A DNA stretch of 64,000 nucleotides from Mycobacterium sp. (GTDB lineage: Bacteria > Actinomycetota > Actinomycetes > Mycobacteriales > Mycobacteriaceae). The notes under the pieces were generated by a model. It was given only the letters and a program-made list of their open reading frames with translations. It searched no databases and was not told the origin of the DNA. The position numbers and the translations under genes were made by a program. Location of the stretch: positions 1-64,000 of the forward strand of contig RXJD01000019.1 in assembly GCA_003987775.1 (NCBI GenBank), written 5' to 3'. This document shows positions 49,610 to 56,830 of the stretch, piece after piece (the stretch's first letter is position 1; every line of letters starts with the position of its first letter).

Positions 49610-50431
49610 TCAACGGCCCCGGTATTCCGGCCTGCGCCGGTGCCGGAAGGCTTCCAGGCCCTCTTTGAAATCGGCAGTGCGACAGGATAATTCCAGATTG
49701 AACAGCTCCTGCGTCATCGATTGGCTCAGCGTCGCCTGCGCGGCGTGGTTCAAGGCCTGTTTGGCCAGTCCGATGGCGACAGTCGGGCCGCCGGCCAGGC
49801 GGTCCAACAGCGCCTCGACGATGTCGTCGAGTTCTGCCGGGGCGACCGCTTCGTGAATCAAGCCCCAGTCGGCCGCATCCGCTGCGCAGATTTTCTCGCC
49901 CAGCAGCAGCATTCGGCGGGCGCGCGCGAGTCCGATCAGGCGGGGGACCAGCCAGGAGGAGCCCGAGTCCGGGCTGAACCCACGGTCCACGAACGGTTCC
50001 CAGAACGTGGCGTCGGTGGCGGCGATGGTGAAGTCGGCGGCCAGTGCGAGATTGCAGCCCATGCCGGCGGCCCAGCCGCGCACGCTGCAGACCACCGGTA
50101 ACTGGATCGTGTGGACGAGTTCGATGACGCGGTGGGCGGCATGGGGCACTCTGCGGACCAGCGCGCCGGTGCGCGGACGTTCGGCGCCGGGGTCGTTGGT
50201 GGCCACCCAGTCGGCGCCCGAACAGAAGTCGTGCCCGGCTGCGCGGATGTGGATCGCTCGCAACGAGTCGTCGGTGGAGGCGTCGGTGAGCAACTCGACG
50301 AACTGCCCGATCATGAACGGCGTCAGCGAATTACGCGATGCCGGGCGGTCGATGACGATTCGCAGCACGGGCCCGTCCCGCGAGGCGAGGACCGTGCCTT
50401 CGGCGGCGGCGCCGCCGGCGTCGTGGCTCAC
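49610..50431 (-). CDS. crotonase/enoyl-CoA hydratase-like protein (C), first gene of operon
   Basis: 273 aa. LRIVIDRPASRNSLTPFMIGQ, FCSGADWVA and GWAAGMGCNLALAADFTIAA are crotonase landmarks. The first catalytic Glu position reads Asn (MGCNLALAAD), so ordinary hydration is doubtful. The C-terminal FKEGLEAFRHRRRPEYRGR is standard. It opens the six-gene operon; a conserved palindromic element lies 34 bases before its start. Confidence 0.86.
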   Translation of the reverse strand: MSHDAGGAAAEGTVLASRDGPVLRIVIDRPASRNSLTPFMIGQFVELLTDASTDDSLRAIHIRAAGHDFCSGADWVATNDPGAERPRTGALVRRVPHAAHRVIELVHTIQLPVVCSVRGWAAGMGCNLALAADFTIAATDATFWEPFVDRGFSPDSGSSWLVPRLIGLARARRMLLLGEKICAADAADWGLIHEAVAPAELDDIVEALLDRLAGGPTVAIGLAKQALNHAAQATLSQSMTQELFNLELSCRTADFKEGLEAFRHRRRPEYRGR

Positions 50432-50464
50432 CGTTGCATCCGGCCTTTCCGCCTAGCGCCCGGT

Positions 50465-50487
50465 CTATACGGTTACCCATACAGTAG
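50465..50487. promoter_or_regulatory. TetR-type operator, site D
   Basis: On the minus strand it reads TACTGTA-N7-CCGTA, with one change from the shared consensus TAC(T/C)GTA-N7-CGGTA. Placed between the divergent crotonase/ligase operon and the hotdog-crotonase pair. One of five such elements between 50 and 64 kb. Confidence 0.6.
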
Positions 50488-50594
50488 GCGATACGATTGC
50501 TACGGTGTATAAGTTAGCAAGGAAACCCTACCGGCGAAAACATTGCCGTGGGAACGGCCGGAAAACCGGACGACCCGGGAAGCGTTGAGGCAGC

Positions 50595-51275
50595 ATGACC
50601 GAGGGCACAGGCGGGACAGTTCCCGGTGGCGCCGCGTTTGGTGAAGCGCCGCTTGCCCAGACCGTTGCCGTCGCCGGAGCCATCCGGCGGCTCACCTCAG
50701 TGCTGCTGTCCCTGGAACAGCCGCACCCCACGGTGGAGGCGATGGTCGGCCAATTCGCCGACTGGGAACGCGAACTGGCCGCAGCGGCGCCGCGCGATCC
50801 GGCGCCCCGCATCGGATCCGACAGCGACGACGAGCGCCGGGTGTATCTCGATCACGCAACCGACATCGGTGCCTACAACCCGTGCTTTCCGGAGTATTCG
50901 TTTGACCGGCTCGATGACGGCAACGGTGCTGGAACCGTCAGATTTCCGTTGGTCTACGAAGGGCCGCCCGGTTTGGTGCACGGCGGATTTCTCGGTGTCT
51001 TCTTCGACTGCGTCGTGCAGCACCACAACTGCGTCACCGGCTTGTCCGGCAAGACACGATCCTTGACGGTCACCTTCCGCCGGCCGACGCCGGTCTTGAC
51101 CGACCTGCGTTTCGACATCACGCGATCACCGGTCGAGCGAGCCGTCGTCTCCACGGCCCGGCTGCTGCGCGACGACGAGGTGCTGTGCACCGGCGAGGTG
51201 AACACTGCGGCATCGCGACCCGATCAGCTTTCCACCACCCAATTCGGCAGACGCCGAAAGGAGTCCGGCTCATGA
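50595..51275 (+). CDS. hotdog-fold (PaaI-like) thioesterase family protein
   Basis: 226 aa. After about 90 residues of helical N-terminus comes a single hotdog domain with the signature PPGLVHGGFLGVFFDCVVQ, as in PaaI-type acyl-CoA thioesterases that release stalled CoA esters. GKTRSLTVTFRRPTPV fits the central strand region. It overlaps the next gene start (ATGA) and so is coupled to a crotonase. Divergent from the ligase operon with a shared control region. Confidence 0.82.
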   Translation: MTEGTGGTVPGGAAFGEAPLAQTVAVAGAIRRLTSVLLSLEQPHPTVEAMVGQFADWERELAAAAPRDPAPRIGSDSDDERRVYLDHATDIGAYNPCFPEYSFDRLDDGNGAGTVRFPLVYEGPPGLVHGGFLGVFFDCVVQHHNCVTGLSGKTRSLTVTFRRPTPVLTDLRFDITRSPVERAVVSTARLLRDDEVLCTGEVNTAASRPDQLSTTQFGRRRKESGS

Positions 51276-52162
51276 CCGCCGCGGACACTGCTGACGCACG
51301 GATCCTCTTCGACGTCGACCATGGCCGGCGCATCGCCACGATCACGCTGAACAACCCCGAGCGACGCAACACCTACGACCCCGCCATGCGGGACGCCATG
51401 GCGCGGTGTCTGGATCAGGTTGCCGAGGACGACGACCTCACCGTCGTCCTGTTGCGTGGTGCAGGTGGCACATTCAGCACCGGTGCAGACATGAACAACG
51501 CTTACGGCTGGTACGGAGAGTCGGCGGGTGCGGAGGGGCAGGCGGCTAGGCGGCCGAGCCAGCGCCGCCGACTCGCTGTGGACCGCAAGTCATTTGGCTT
51601 CTACCACAATCTGATGGGCTTCCCGAAGGTCACGGTGGGAGAGATCGCCGGTTACGCTCTCGGCGGCGGGTTCGAGCTGGCGCTGATGACCGATATCTCG
51701 GTGATCGCCCGCGATACGAAGATCGGCATGCCGGCGACCCGCTTCCTCGGACCGGCGCTGGGCAGTCTGCACATGTTCTTTCACCGGCTGGGCCCGGTGT
51801 TGGCCCGCCGTCTTCTGCTCACCGGCGACATCATTGCCGCCGCCGAGGTTGCGCATCTCGGAATCTTCACCGAGACATGCGATTCGGAGTCAGTGACGGC
51901 CCGTGCCCGGTATTGGGCTGAGAAGGCGGCAAAGATGCCGGCCGACGGTGTCGTCATCGCCAAGGAAGCCTTCCGGCTGGTGGAACAGAGTCAGGCTTAC
52001 CAGGGCGAGGAAGTCGCCAGTTATCTGTTCCACGCGTTCGGCACCAACCTGCAGTTCGCGCCGGGTGAGTTCAACTTCGTCAAAACCCGTGCGGAGCATG
52101 GCACCAAAGAGGCGTTCCGGTTGCGCGATCAACACTTTCACGTTCCGGAACCCGAGGAATGA
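51272..52162 (+). CDS. enoyl-CoA hydratase/isomerase family protein (D)
   Basis: 296 aa. IATITLNNPERRNTYDPAM, FSTGADMNNAYG and GYALGGGFELALMTDISVIA: this copy keeps the first catalytic Glu (GGFELALMTD), unlike the other crotonases in the region. A 20-residue Arg-rich insert (AARRPSQRRRLAVDRKSF) follows the oxyanion motif. ATG 51272 is preceded by AAAGGAG and overlaps the thioesterase stop. Convergent to a TetR gene, with seven bases between stops. Confidence 0.88.
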   Translation: MTAADTADARILFDVDHGRRIATITLNNPERRNTYDPAMRDAMARCLDQVAEDDDLTVVLLRGAGGTFSTGADMNNAYGWYGESAGAEGQAARRPSQRRRLAVDRKSFGFYHNLMGFPKVTVGEIAGYALGGGFELALMTDISVIARDTKIGMPATRFLGPALGSLHMFFHRLGPVLARRLLLTGDIIAAAEVAHLGIFTETCDSESVTARARYWAEKAAKMPADGVVIAKEAFRLVEQSQAYQGEEVASYLFHAFGTNLQFAPGEFNFVKTRAEHGTKEAFRLRDQHFHVPEPEE

Positions 52163-52169
52163 GAGCCTT

Positions 52170-52937
52170 TCAGCGCGCGGCCGGAGACTTGGCGCGGGTG
52201 CGACGCGGCGCAGACTTGGCGGTTTTCGACGAGGACTTGCCCGCCTCGATCAATTGACCCGCGTGATCGAGGATGCATTCGAGCCCATACTCGAAGTTGT
52301 TTTCGTCCGGAGCGGCGATGCGGTGTCCCTTGCCGGTGACCTGAGCGATCAGCGGCGTGGTCTGCGGGTCCACGGCCACCGCTTCTTCGATGGAGCGCGT
52401 GCCGTCCTCTGATGACTGGTTTTTCTCGTGCAGCCGGTGCAGCACTACGGATCCGCGGACGTGCAGCGATATCGCGGAGTAGGTGTCGAAGGCGTCCTCG
52501 GGCGACAGCCCCGCCTCGACCAGATTGGCGATGGCCTTCTCCATTTCCTGGGCGCCGACCCGGGCTGCCTTCGGGCTCAGCGCCGCCCGGATCAGAATCA
52601 GGTCGCACAGGATCGGGTTGCCCATGAACGTCTTCCGCATCAGACGCGCATGGTTGCGCAGCGTCTCGCGCCAGTCCTTGGCTTCGACGTAGGGAGTCGC
52701 GAACACGTATTTGCTCAAGGCGCGGTCCGTCATGGCGTTGAGCAGATCGTCCTTCTTCCGGAAGTACCAGTAGATGCTGGTGACACCGACGCCGAGGTGC
52801 TTACCGAGCAGCGGCATGCTCAGATTGTCGATCGAAACCTGTTCTGCCAGTTCAAAAGCGCCACTGATGATGTCATCGGGATTGATGGACCCGCGTTCGC
52901 GCCGCTGCCGCTTCTCCGCAGTCGCCTGCTTTGCCAC
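52170..52937 (-). CDS. TetR-family regulator, candidate master of the dispersed regulon
   Basis: 255 aa. The HTH reads ELAEQVSIDNLSMPLLGKHLGVGVTSIYWYFRKKDDLLNAM. A long C-terminal Lys/Arg-rich tail (GKSSSKTAKSAPRRTRAKSPAAR) is unusual for the family and may add DNA affinity. The gene is divergent from the aldolase gene, with an imperfect copy of the repeated element TAC(T/C)GTA-N7-CGGTA between them. The same element precedes four other loci, which makes this protein the natural candidate to bind it. Confidence 0.88.
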   Translation of the reverse strand: MAKQATAEKRQRRERGSINPDDIISGAFELAEQVSIDNLSMPLLGKHLGVGVTSIYWYFRKKDDLLNAMTDRALSKYVFATPYVEAKDWRETLRNHARLMRKTFMGNPILCDLILIRAALSPKAARVGAQEMEKAIANLVEAGLSPEDAFDTYSAISLHVRGSVVLHRLHEKNQSSEDGTRSIEEAVAVDPQTTPLIAQVTGKGHRIAAPDENNFEYGLECILDHAGQLIEAGKSSSKTAKSAPRRTRAKSPAAR

Positions 52938-52986
52938 TCCCGGATACCTCCACTAAAATCCACCCCGCGTGCGGGTTCTCTGTCTG

Positions 52987-53008
52987 CTACTGTAATACCT
53001 ATCGTAGG
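52987..53008. promoter_or_regulatory. TetR-type operator, site A
   Basis: TACTGTA-N7-ATCGTA-like variant of the shared element (TACTG, nine bases, TCGTA), 50 bases before the TetR start and 129 before the aldolase start. Its inner part ACCTATCG is identical to sites B and C read on the other strand. Confidence 0.65.
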
Positions 53009-53136
53009 CTTTTTGATATAGATCGCCGGGCGGGCGGACGTGACGGTGCTGCAGCCATCGAATGAGCCACAGGCTAGGCCATCGAGCCGGGCCGGGCGAA
53101 TGCCGGCGCTTTCCGCCGCTATCGGGAGGGCAGGCG

Positions 53137-54141
53137 ATGGCGACGGCGAGTGAAGCACGGTCCTGGGCGCGTGGCGCCCTGCGCGGCATCGGCGACTCGT
53201 TGTACACGCCATTCTGCGGCACTGACGGCGACGACATCGACTGGGATGCGTACCGGACGCTGGTGCGCTACTGCGTCGGCGATCTCGGGCACCCGATGCT
53301 GTGGTGTACCAGTGGCCTCGCCGAGTTCTGGGCCTTGACTCTGGATGAACGAAAACGCTTGCTGGAAGTGGCGATCGACGAGGGGCGACGGGCGAATCCC
53401 GGTGTCGTCGTCCAGGCATGTACCGCGGCCACGAGTGCCAAGGATTGCCTGGATCTGACGCTGCACGCTCAGCGGGTGGGGGCCGACATCGCCTACATCC
53501 AGACGCCGATGATGGAAGCACACGGTGGCGAGGGCGTGCTGCGCTTCTTTTCCTACATCGCGGCGCGCACGGATATCGCTCTGGGCATGTTCAATTCGCC
53601 GTCATCGGGTTACGTGCTGACGGCGTCCGAAAGTGCCCGGATCTATCACGAAATCCCGGCGGTATGCGCCACCAAGGAGGGCGCCTTCCGCCCGGAGAGC
53701 AGCCGCCGGCTGCACGACCTTGCGCCCGGTCTGGTGCTCTGGGAGTGCGACCGCACGGTCTACCGGGCCGGATGGCTGCGTGCCGGCATCGTCTGCCCGG
53801 CGCAGTTGGGCACCGCCGGCTATCTCTTCGAAACGCCGCAGCGCCGGTTGTTCTCCGAGTACTGGGACCTGGTGATGGCGGACAAGTTGCTCGAGGCGAT
53901 GGACTACGGCCGGGAGTCGGGTCTGGACCAGTTCGATCTGGACCTCGGCTCGTGGTGGACCTGCTATCCCGGACGTCCGGACTACTTCACCCACTGGGGC
54001 GGTGCGTTCAAATACGCGGCATCACTACTGGGGCTGCCGATCGGGTCGTATCCGCATTCGCGCCCGCCCCAGGCGTACCTGCCTGCTGAGGCCAAGTCAC
54101 AGATCGAGGCCGCCTACCGCCGGCTGGGACTCATCAGCTGA
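53137..54141 (+). CDS. dihydrodipicolinate-synthase-family aldolase/lyase
   Basis: 334 aa TIM-barrel protein of the DHDPS/NAL class. The Schiff-base lysine is Lys180 in CATKEGAF. The usual catalytic Tyr (YNxPxxxG) is Phe152 here (GMFNSPSSGY), and the GTTGE motif is degraded to TSGLAEF. It is longer than true DapA (about 300 aa), so it is unlikely to make lysine. Family members include hydratase-aldolases of aromatic degradation; the exact reaction is open. ATG 53137 has GGGAGGGCAGG before it. Divergent from the TetR gene. Confidence 0.82.
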   Translation: MATASEARSWARGALRGIGDSLYTPFCGTDGDDIDWDAYRTLVRYCVGDLGHPMLWCTSGLAEFWALTLDERKRLLEVAIDEGRRANPGVVVQACTAATSAKDCLDLTLHAQRVGADIAYIQTPMMEAHGGEGVLRFFSYIAARTDIALGMFNSPSSGYVLTASESARIYHEIPAVCATKEGAFRPESSRRLHDLAPGLVLWECDRTVYRAGWLRAGIVCPAQLGTAGYLFETPQRRLFSEYWDLVMADKLLEAMDYGRESGLDQFDLDLGSWWTCYPGRPDYFTHWGGAFKYAASLLGLPIGSYPHSRPPQAYLPAEAKSQIEAAYRRLGLIS

Positions 54142-54172
54142 CGCGAAAAACATTGCACCCCATTGCATGCCA

Positions 54173-54198
54173 AAGGCCCGGTCATGTGACCGGGCCTT
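54173..54198. terminator. bidirectional terminator
   Basis: Perfect 12-bp arms AAGGCCCGGTCA / TGACCGGGCCTT around a 2-base centre (effective loop larger), between convergent aldolase and CsbD-like genes. Confidence 0.8.
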
Positions 54199-54217
54199 CC
54201 GCATGTTTGTCGGCTGC

Positions 54218-54454
54218 TTACTGGTGAGCCTCTTGGCGGGCCTCCTGGACCTTGGCCTCGCCACGGGCGGCTTCGGCCTGAGCCTCGTACTTGGCGGCGT
54301 CACGCTGAGCCTCGGCCTTGTCCTGCTGAGCCTTGCCCTCGTTCACCAGGTCGTCGCGGCCGGCGACCGTACCGATGACCTCTTTGGCCTTGCCCTTGAC
54401 GTCCTCGACGACTCCCTTAATGGCCTCGGCCGGACCGCTGTTCTCGTTCGCCAT
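54218..54454 (-). CDS. CsbD-like stress protein with charged repeat tail
   Basis: 78 aa. The first half, AEAIKGVVEDVKGKAKEVIGTVAGRDDLVNEGKAQQDKAEAQ, is the CsbD pattern of small hydrophilic stress-induced proteins. The second half is Ala/Glu/Lys-rich helix (AEAARGEAKVQEARQEAHQ). ATG 54454 follows AAGGAGAGCGAC. Role in general stress is known for the family; molecular function is not. Confidence 0.88.
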   Translation of the reverse strand: MANENSGPAEAIKGVVEDVKGKAKEVIGTVAGRDDLVNEGKAQQDKAEAQRDAAKYEAQAEAARGEAKVQEARQEAHQ

Positions 54455-54507
54455 GTCGCTCTCCTTTTCGTTTGTTGTCGCTGCAAAGGCTTTTCCCAAA
54501 TCGAGGG

Positions 54508-54756
54508 TCAGCGCAAACGAGATGGAGATGTGTCGCTCGTCACGGCGTCAGCCGGCGGCACCGACGGGGTCGTGGCGGCGGCAGCGGTCCGGGCACCCGC
54601 GGTGAGCCGACGGCGGGTCCAGAGCGCGAGCGTGACGACCCCGCCGATCACCGACAGCCAGAACAACAGCTGAGTCAGCATCCACGCCAGCTGGGCGCGC
54701 AACGCCAATCCGCGCGCCTGCCCTACGCGATGAGCAACTGCTTTTGTTGTGTTCAT
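54508..54756 (-). CDS. small single-helix membrane protein
   Basis: 82 aa. A central hydrophobic helix (MLTQLLFWLSVIGGVVTLALW) followed by an Ala/Thr-rich tail; no recognised motif. It lies upstream of the CsbD-like gene in the same direction (53-base gap), so perhaps co-transcribed stress genes. Divergent from the GlsB-like gene. Confidence 0.65.
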   Translation of the reverse strand: MNTTKAVAHRVGQARGLALRAQLAWMLTQLLFWLSVIGGVVTLALWTRRRLTAGARTAAAATTPSVPPADAVTSDTSPSRLR

Positions 54757-54910
54757 GGAGTCCTCCCATAGGCCGTGTGTTCTGGCGTAAGCCAGCTATC
54801 GATAACCCGGACGCCGGCCTGTCCAAACCCGTCGGATTACCGCCCGGGCATGGTGGGCATACCCGTGCGGATGACTGCGACGCCAATCGTCGCTGTCGAA
54901 AGGACTGAAA

Positions 54911-55183
54911 ATGCTCACTCTGGGTGTCATCGGCTGGATCGTGATCGGCGGCCTGGCCGGGTGGATCGGCAGCAAGATCATGAAGACCGACGGGCAGATG
55001 GGCCTGGTACTGAACATCGTGGTCGGCATCGTCGGAGGTCTGCTGGGCGGTTTCCTGCTGCGCGGCTTCGGTGTCGATGTCGCTGGGGGCGGACTGATGT
55101 TCTCGTTCCTCACCTGTCTGCTCGGGGCGGTGATCCTGCTCGCGATCGTCAAGCTCGTCACGGGCCGCCGCGTGTCCCGGTAG
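54911..55183 (+). CDS. GlsB/YeaQ/YmgE-family membrane protein
   Basis: 90 aa, three Gly-rich membrane helices: VIGWIVIGGLAGWIGSKIM, LNIVVGIVGGLLGGFLLRGFG and FLTCLLGAVILLAIVKLV. These match the transglycosylase-associated YeaQ/YmgE family, usually induced by stress. It lies next to the CsbD-like gene, so a small stress locus sits between catabolic genes here. Confidence 0.88.
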   Translation: MLTLGVIGWIVIGGLAGWIGSKIMKTDGQMGLVLNIVVGIVGGLLGGFLLRGFGVDVAGGGLMFSFLTCLLGAVILLAIVKLVTGRRVSR

Positions 55184-55239
55184 CTCGCCGAATATCCTGC
55201 TCACAACGACTCGAGGCGCCTGTCGCCCCGCGCGGAATG

Positions 55240-55262
55240 AAGTACCGATAGGTATACGGTAT
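55240..55262. promoter_or_regulatory. TetR-type operator, site B
   Basis: On the minus strand TACCGTA-N7-CGGTA, exact to the shared consensus. It ends 38 bases before the start of crotonase E. Its core TACCGATAGGTATAC is identical to site C 8.3 kb away. Confidence 0.75.
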
Positions 55263-55300
55263 GGGTGAACATTTCACCGCCATCCCGCGAGGAGTGACTC

Positions 55301-56131
55301 ATGAGCGCAGACGACGCGGAACGCGCGGTGCTGTACGAGGCCACGTCAGACGGCGTCGCGATTGTCACGCTCAATCGTCCGGATCGGCTCAACGCGTGGG
55401 GCCCCGATATGGCCGGCCCGTTCTACGACGCGGTGGATCGCGCCGAGCGGGACCCGGCGGTCAGGGTGATCGTGGTAACCGGGCGTGGGCGCGCCTTCTG
55501 TGCCGGCGCACACCTCGGTGCGCCTGGATCAGCCGGCCGCGTCGGTGAATCGCTGGAAAGCGCGGGCGGCAAGTCCGTCGCGGAGCTGGTAGGTGAGCGG
55601 CCCCCGCATTTCGTGACCGAGCTGCGTAAGCCCGTCATCGCGGCCATCAACGGACCCTGCGTCGGCATCGGGCTGACCCAGGCGCTGATGTGCGATGTCC
55701 GATTCGCCGCGGCCGGAGCCAAATTCGGCGCCGTGTTCGCGCGCCGCGGCCTGGTTGCCGAGTTCGGTATCTCCTGGATCCTGCCGCGACTAACCGGTTG
55801 GGGTGTCGCGCTGGATCTGCTGTTGAGCGGCCGCACGTTCCTGGCCGACGAGGCGCTTCGGCTGGGTCTGGTGAAGGAAGTCGTACCGCCTGAGGACCTC
55901 ATGACGCGGGTGATGCAGTACGCCGGGGACATCGCCCAATACTGTTCTCCGACAGCGATGGCGGTGATCAAGCGGCAGGCCTATGGCGACGCCTCGCGCG
56001 ACATCGTCACCGCGACAGCGGATGCCGAGGCGTTGATGTGGGAGGCCCTGCCTCGGCCCGATGTCCGCGAAGGGATCGTCAGTTTCCTGCAAAAGCGGCC
56101 GCCGCAATTTCCTTCGCTCACCGACGGGTAG
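55301..56131 (+). CDS. crotonase/enoyl-CoA hydratase-like protein (E)
   Basis: 276 aa. VAIVTLNRPDRLNAWGPDM, FCAGAHLGAPG and GPCVGIGLTQALMCDVRFAA give the fold. The first catalytic Glu position reads Thr (GLTQALMCD); GLVAEFGISWILPRL supplies a Glu further on, as in a crotonase subgroup of unknown reaction. It stands alone behind operator site B and is probably part of the same regulon as the aldolase and amidohydrolase. Confidence 0.87.
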   Translation: MSADDAERAVLYEATSDGVAIVTLNRPDRLNAWGPDMAGPFYDAVDRAERDPAVRVIVVTGRGRAFCAGAHLGAPGSAGRVGESLESAGGKSVAELVGERPPHFVTELRKPVIAAINGPCVGIGLTQALMCDVRFAAAGAKFGAVFARRGLVAEFGISWILPRLTGWGVALDLLLSGRTFLADEALRLGLVKEVVPPEDLMTRVMQYAGDIAQYCSPTAMAVIKRQAYGDASRDIVTATADAEALMWEALPRPDVREGIVSFLQKRPPQFPSLTDG

Positions 56132-56207
56132 TCGACGCCGAGCGCACCTTAGCTGCGCGGCCGATAGCTGCGTAACGCATTTCACCCGCAGTCGCAGTGG
56201 CCTCACC

Positions 56208-56238
56208 TTGCCCGATGCCATACCCGGTAGGGTATATT
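56208..56238 (+). promoter_or_regulatory. CsoR-type operator/promoter before mmpS-mmpL (site 1)
   Basis: A palindrome ATACCC-GGTA-GGGTAT (56220-56235). The -35-like TTGCCC is at 56208 and the -10 TATATT at 56233-56238 grows out of the right arm. The same arrangement of palindrome and -10 recurs at 61.5 and 61.65 kb. Confidence 0.7.
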
Positions 56239-56272
56239 CACCAGGGAACGGCGCCGGACGAAGGAGGCAGAT

Positions 56273-56368
56273 ATGAGGGCACGGGCGTTTGTGTGTGCGA
56301 CGGAAGGCCATCGAAACGAAGGCCAAACGACCCTTTCGGCCACTCGGGCCCGGCGCGAGACTCAGTAA
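56273..56368 (+). CDS. possible 31-residue leader peptide upstream of mmpS
   Basis: ATG preceded by GAAGGAGGCAGAT, one of the strongest ribosome sites in the window, opens a 31-codon frame ending TAA, 30 bases before mmpS. The predicted peptide is Arg/Thr-rich with one Cys (VCATEGHRNEGQTT in the middle). It lies between the palindromic promoter and mmpS. It may be a true small protein or a leader whose translation affects mmpS. No homology is known to me. Confidence 0.45.
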   Translation: MRARAFVCATEGHRNEGQTTLSATRARRETQ

Positions 56369-56398
56369 AGGCAAGGCCGAAAGACCAGGGGAACCGTC

Positions 56399-56830
56399 AT
56401 GCTCACCTTTCTCAAGCGAGCCTGGATACCGCTTGTCGTTGTGGTCGCCGTTGCCCTCGGCGGCATCGCGGTGCAGCGACTGCGTGGCGTCTTCGGCTCC
56501 GACAAGCTGTTCTCGACCACCGGCAGTGCCGCGGAAACGATCGTGCCCTTCAACCCAAAGACCGTGACCTACGAAGTATTTGGGCCCAGTGACACCACAG
56601 GAAGCCTGAGCTATCTGAACAAGGACGCCCAGGCCGAGGAGGCCAGGTTCAGCAGCCTGCCCTGGACGTACACGATCTCGACGACCAATCCGGCCGTCAT
56701 CGCCAACGTCGTGGCGCAGGGGGACAGCGACCGAATCGGTTGCCGCATCACCGTCAACGGCGATGTCCGGGATGAGCAGTCAGCGACCGGTCATCACGCC
56801 CAAACCTTCTGTCTGGTGAAAGCCGCATGA
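56399..56830 (+). CDS. MmpS-family membrane protein
   Basis: 143 aa. One N-terminal membrane helix ([20 protein letters not shown]) and a periplasmic beta domain, [21 protein letters not shown] ... [17 protein letters not shown], as in MmpS4/MmpS5. MmpS proteins are partners of MmpL exporters. Preceded by GGGGAAC and overlapping mmpL by ATGA, so made together with it. A CsoR-type palindrome in the promoter sets it apart from the Rv0678-controlled mmpS5. Confidence 0.92.
   Translation: MLTFLKRAWIPLVVVVAVALGGIAVQRLRGVFGSDKLFSTTGSAAETIVPFNPKTVTYEVFGPSDTTGSLSYLNKDAQAEEARFSSLPWTYTISTTNPAVIANVVAQGDSDRIGCRITVNGDVRDEQSATGHHAQTFCLVKAA

Noticed and set aside
54455..54520. Possible SigF-type promoter (GTTT...GGG) before the CsbD-like gene
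   Set aside because: Match to the consensus is too weak to state from sequence alone.
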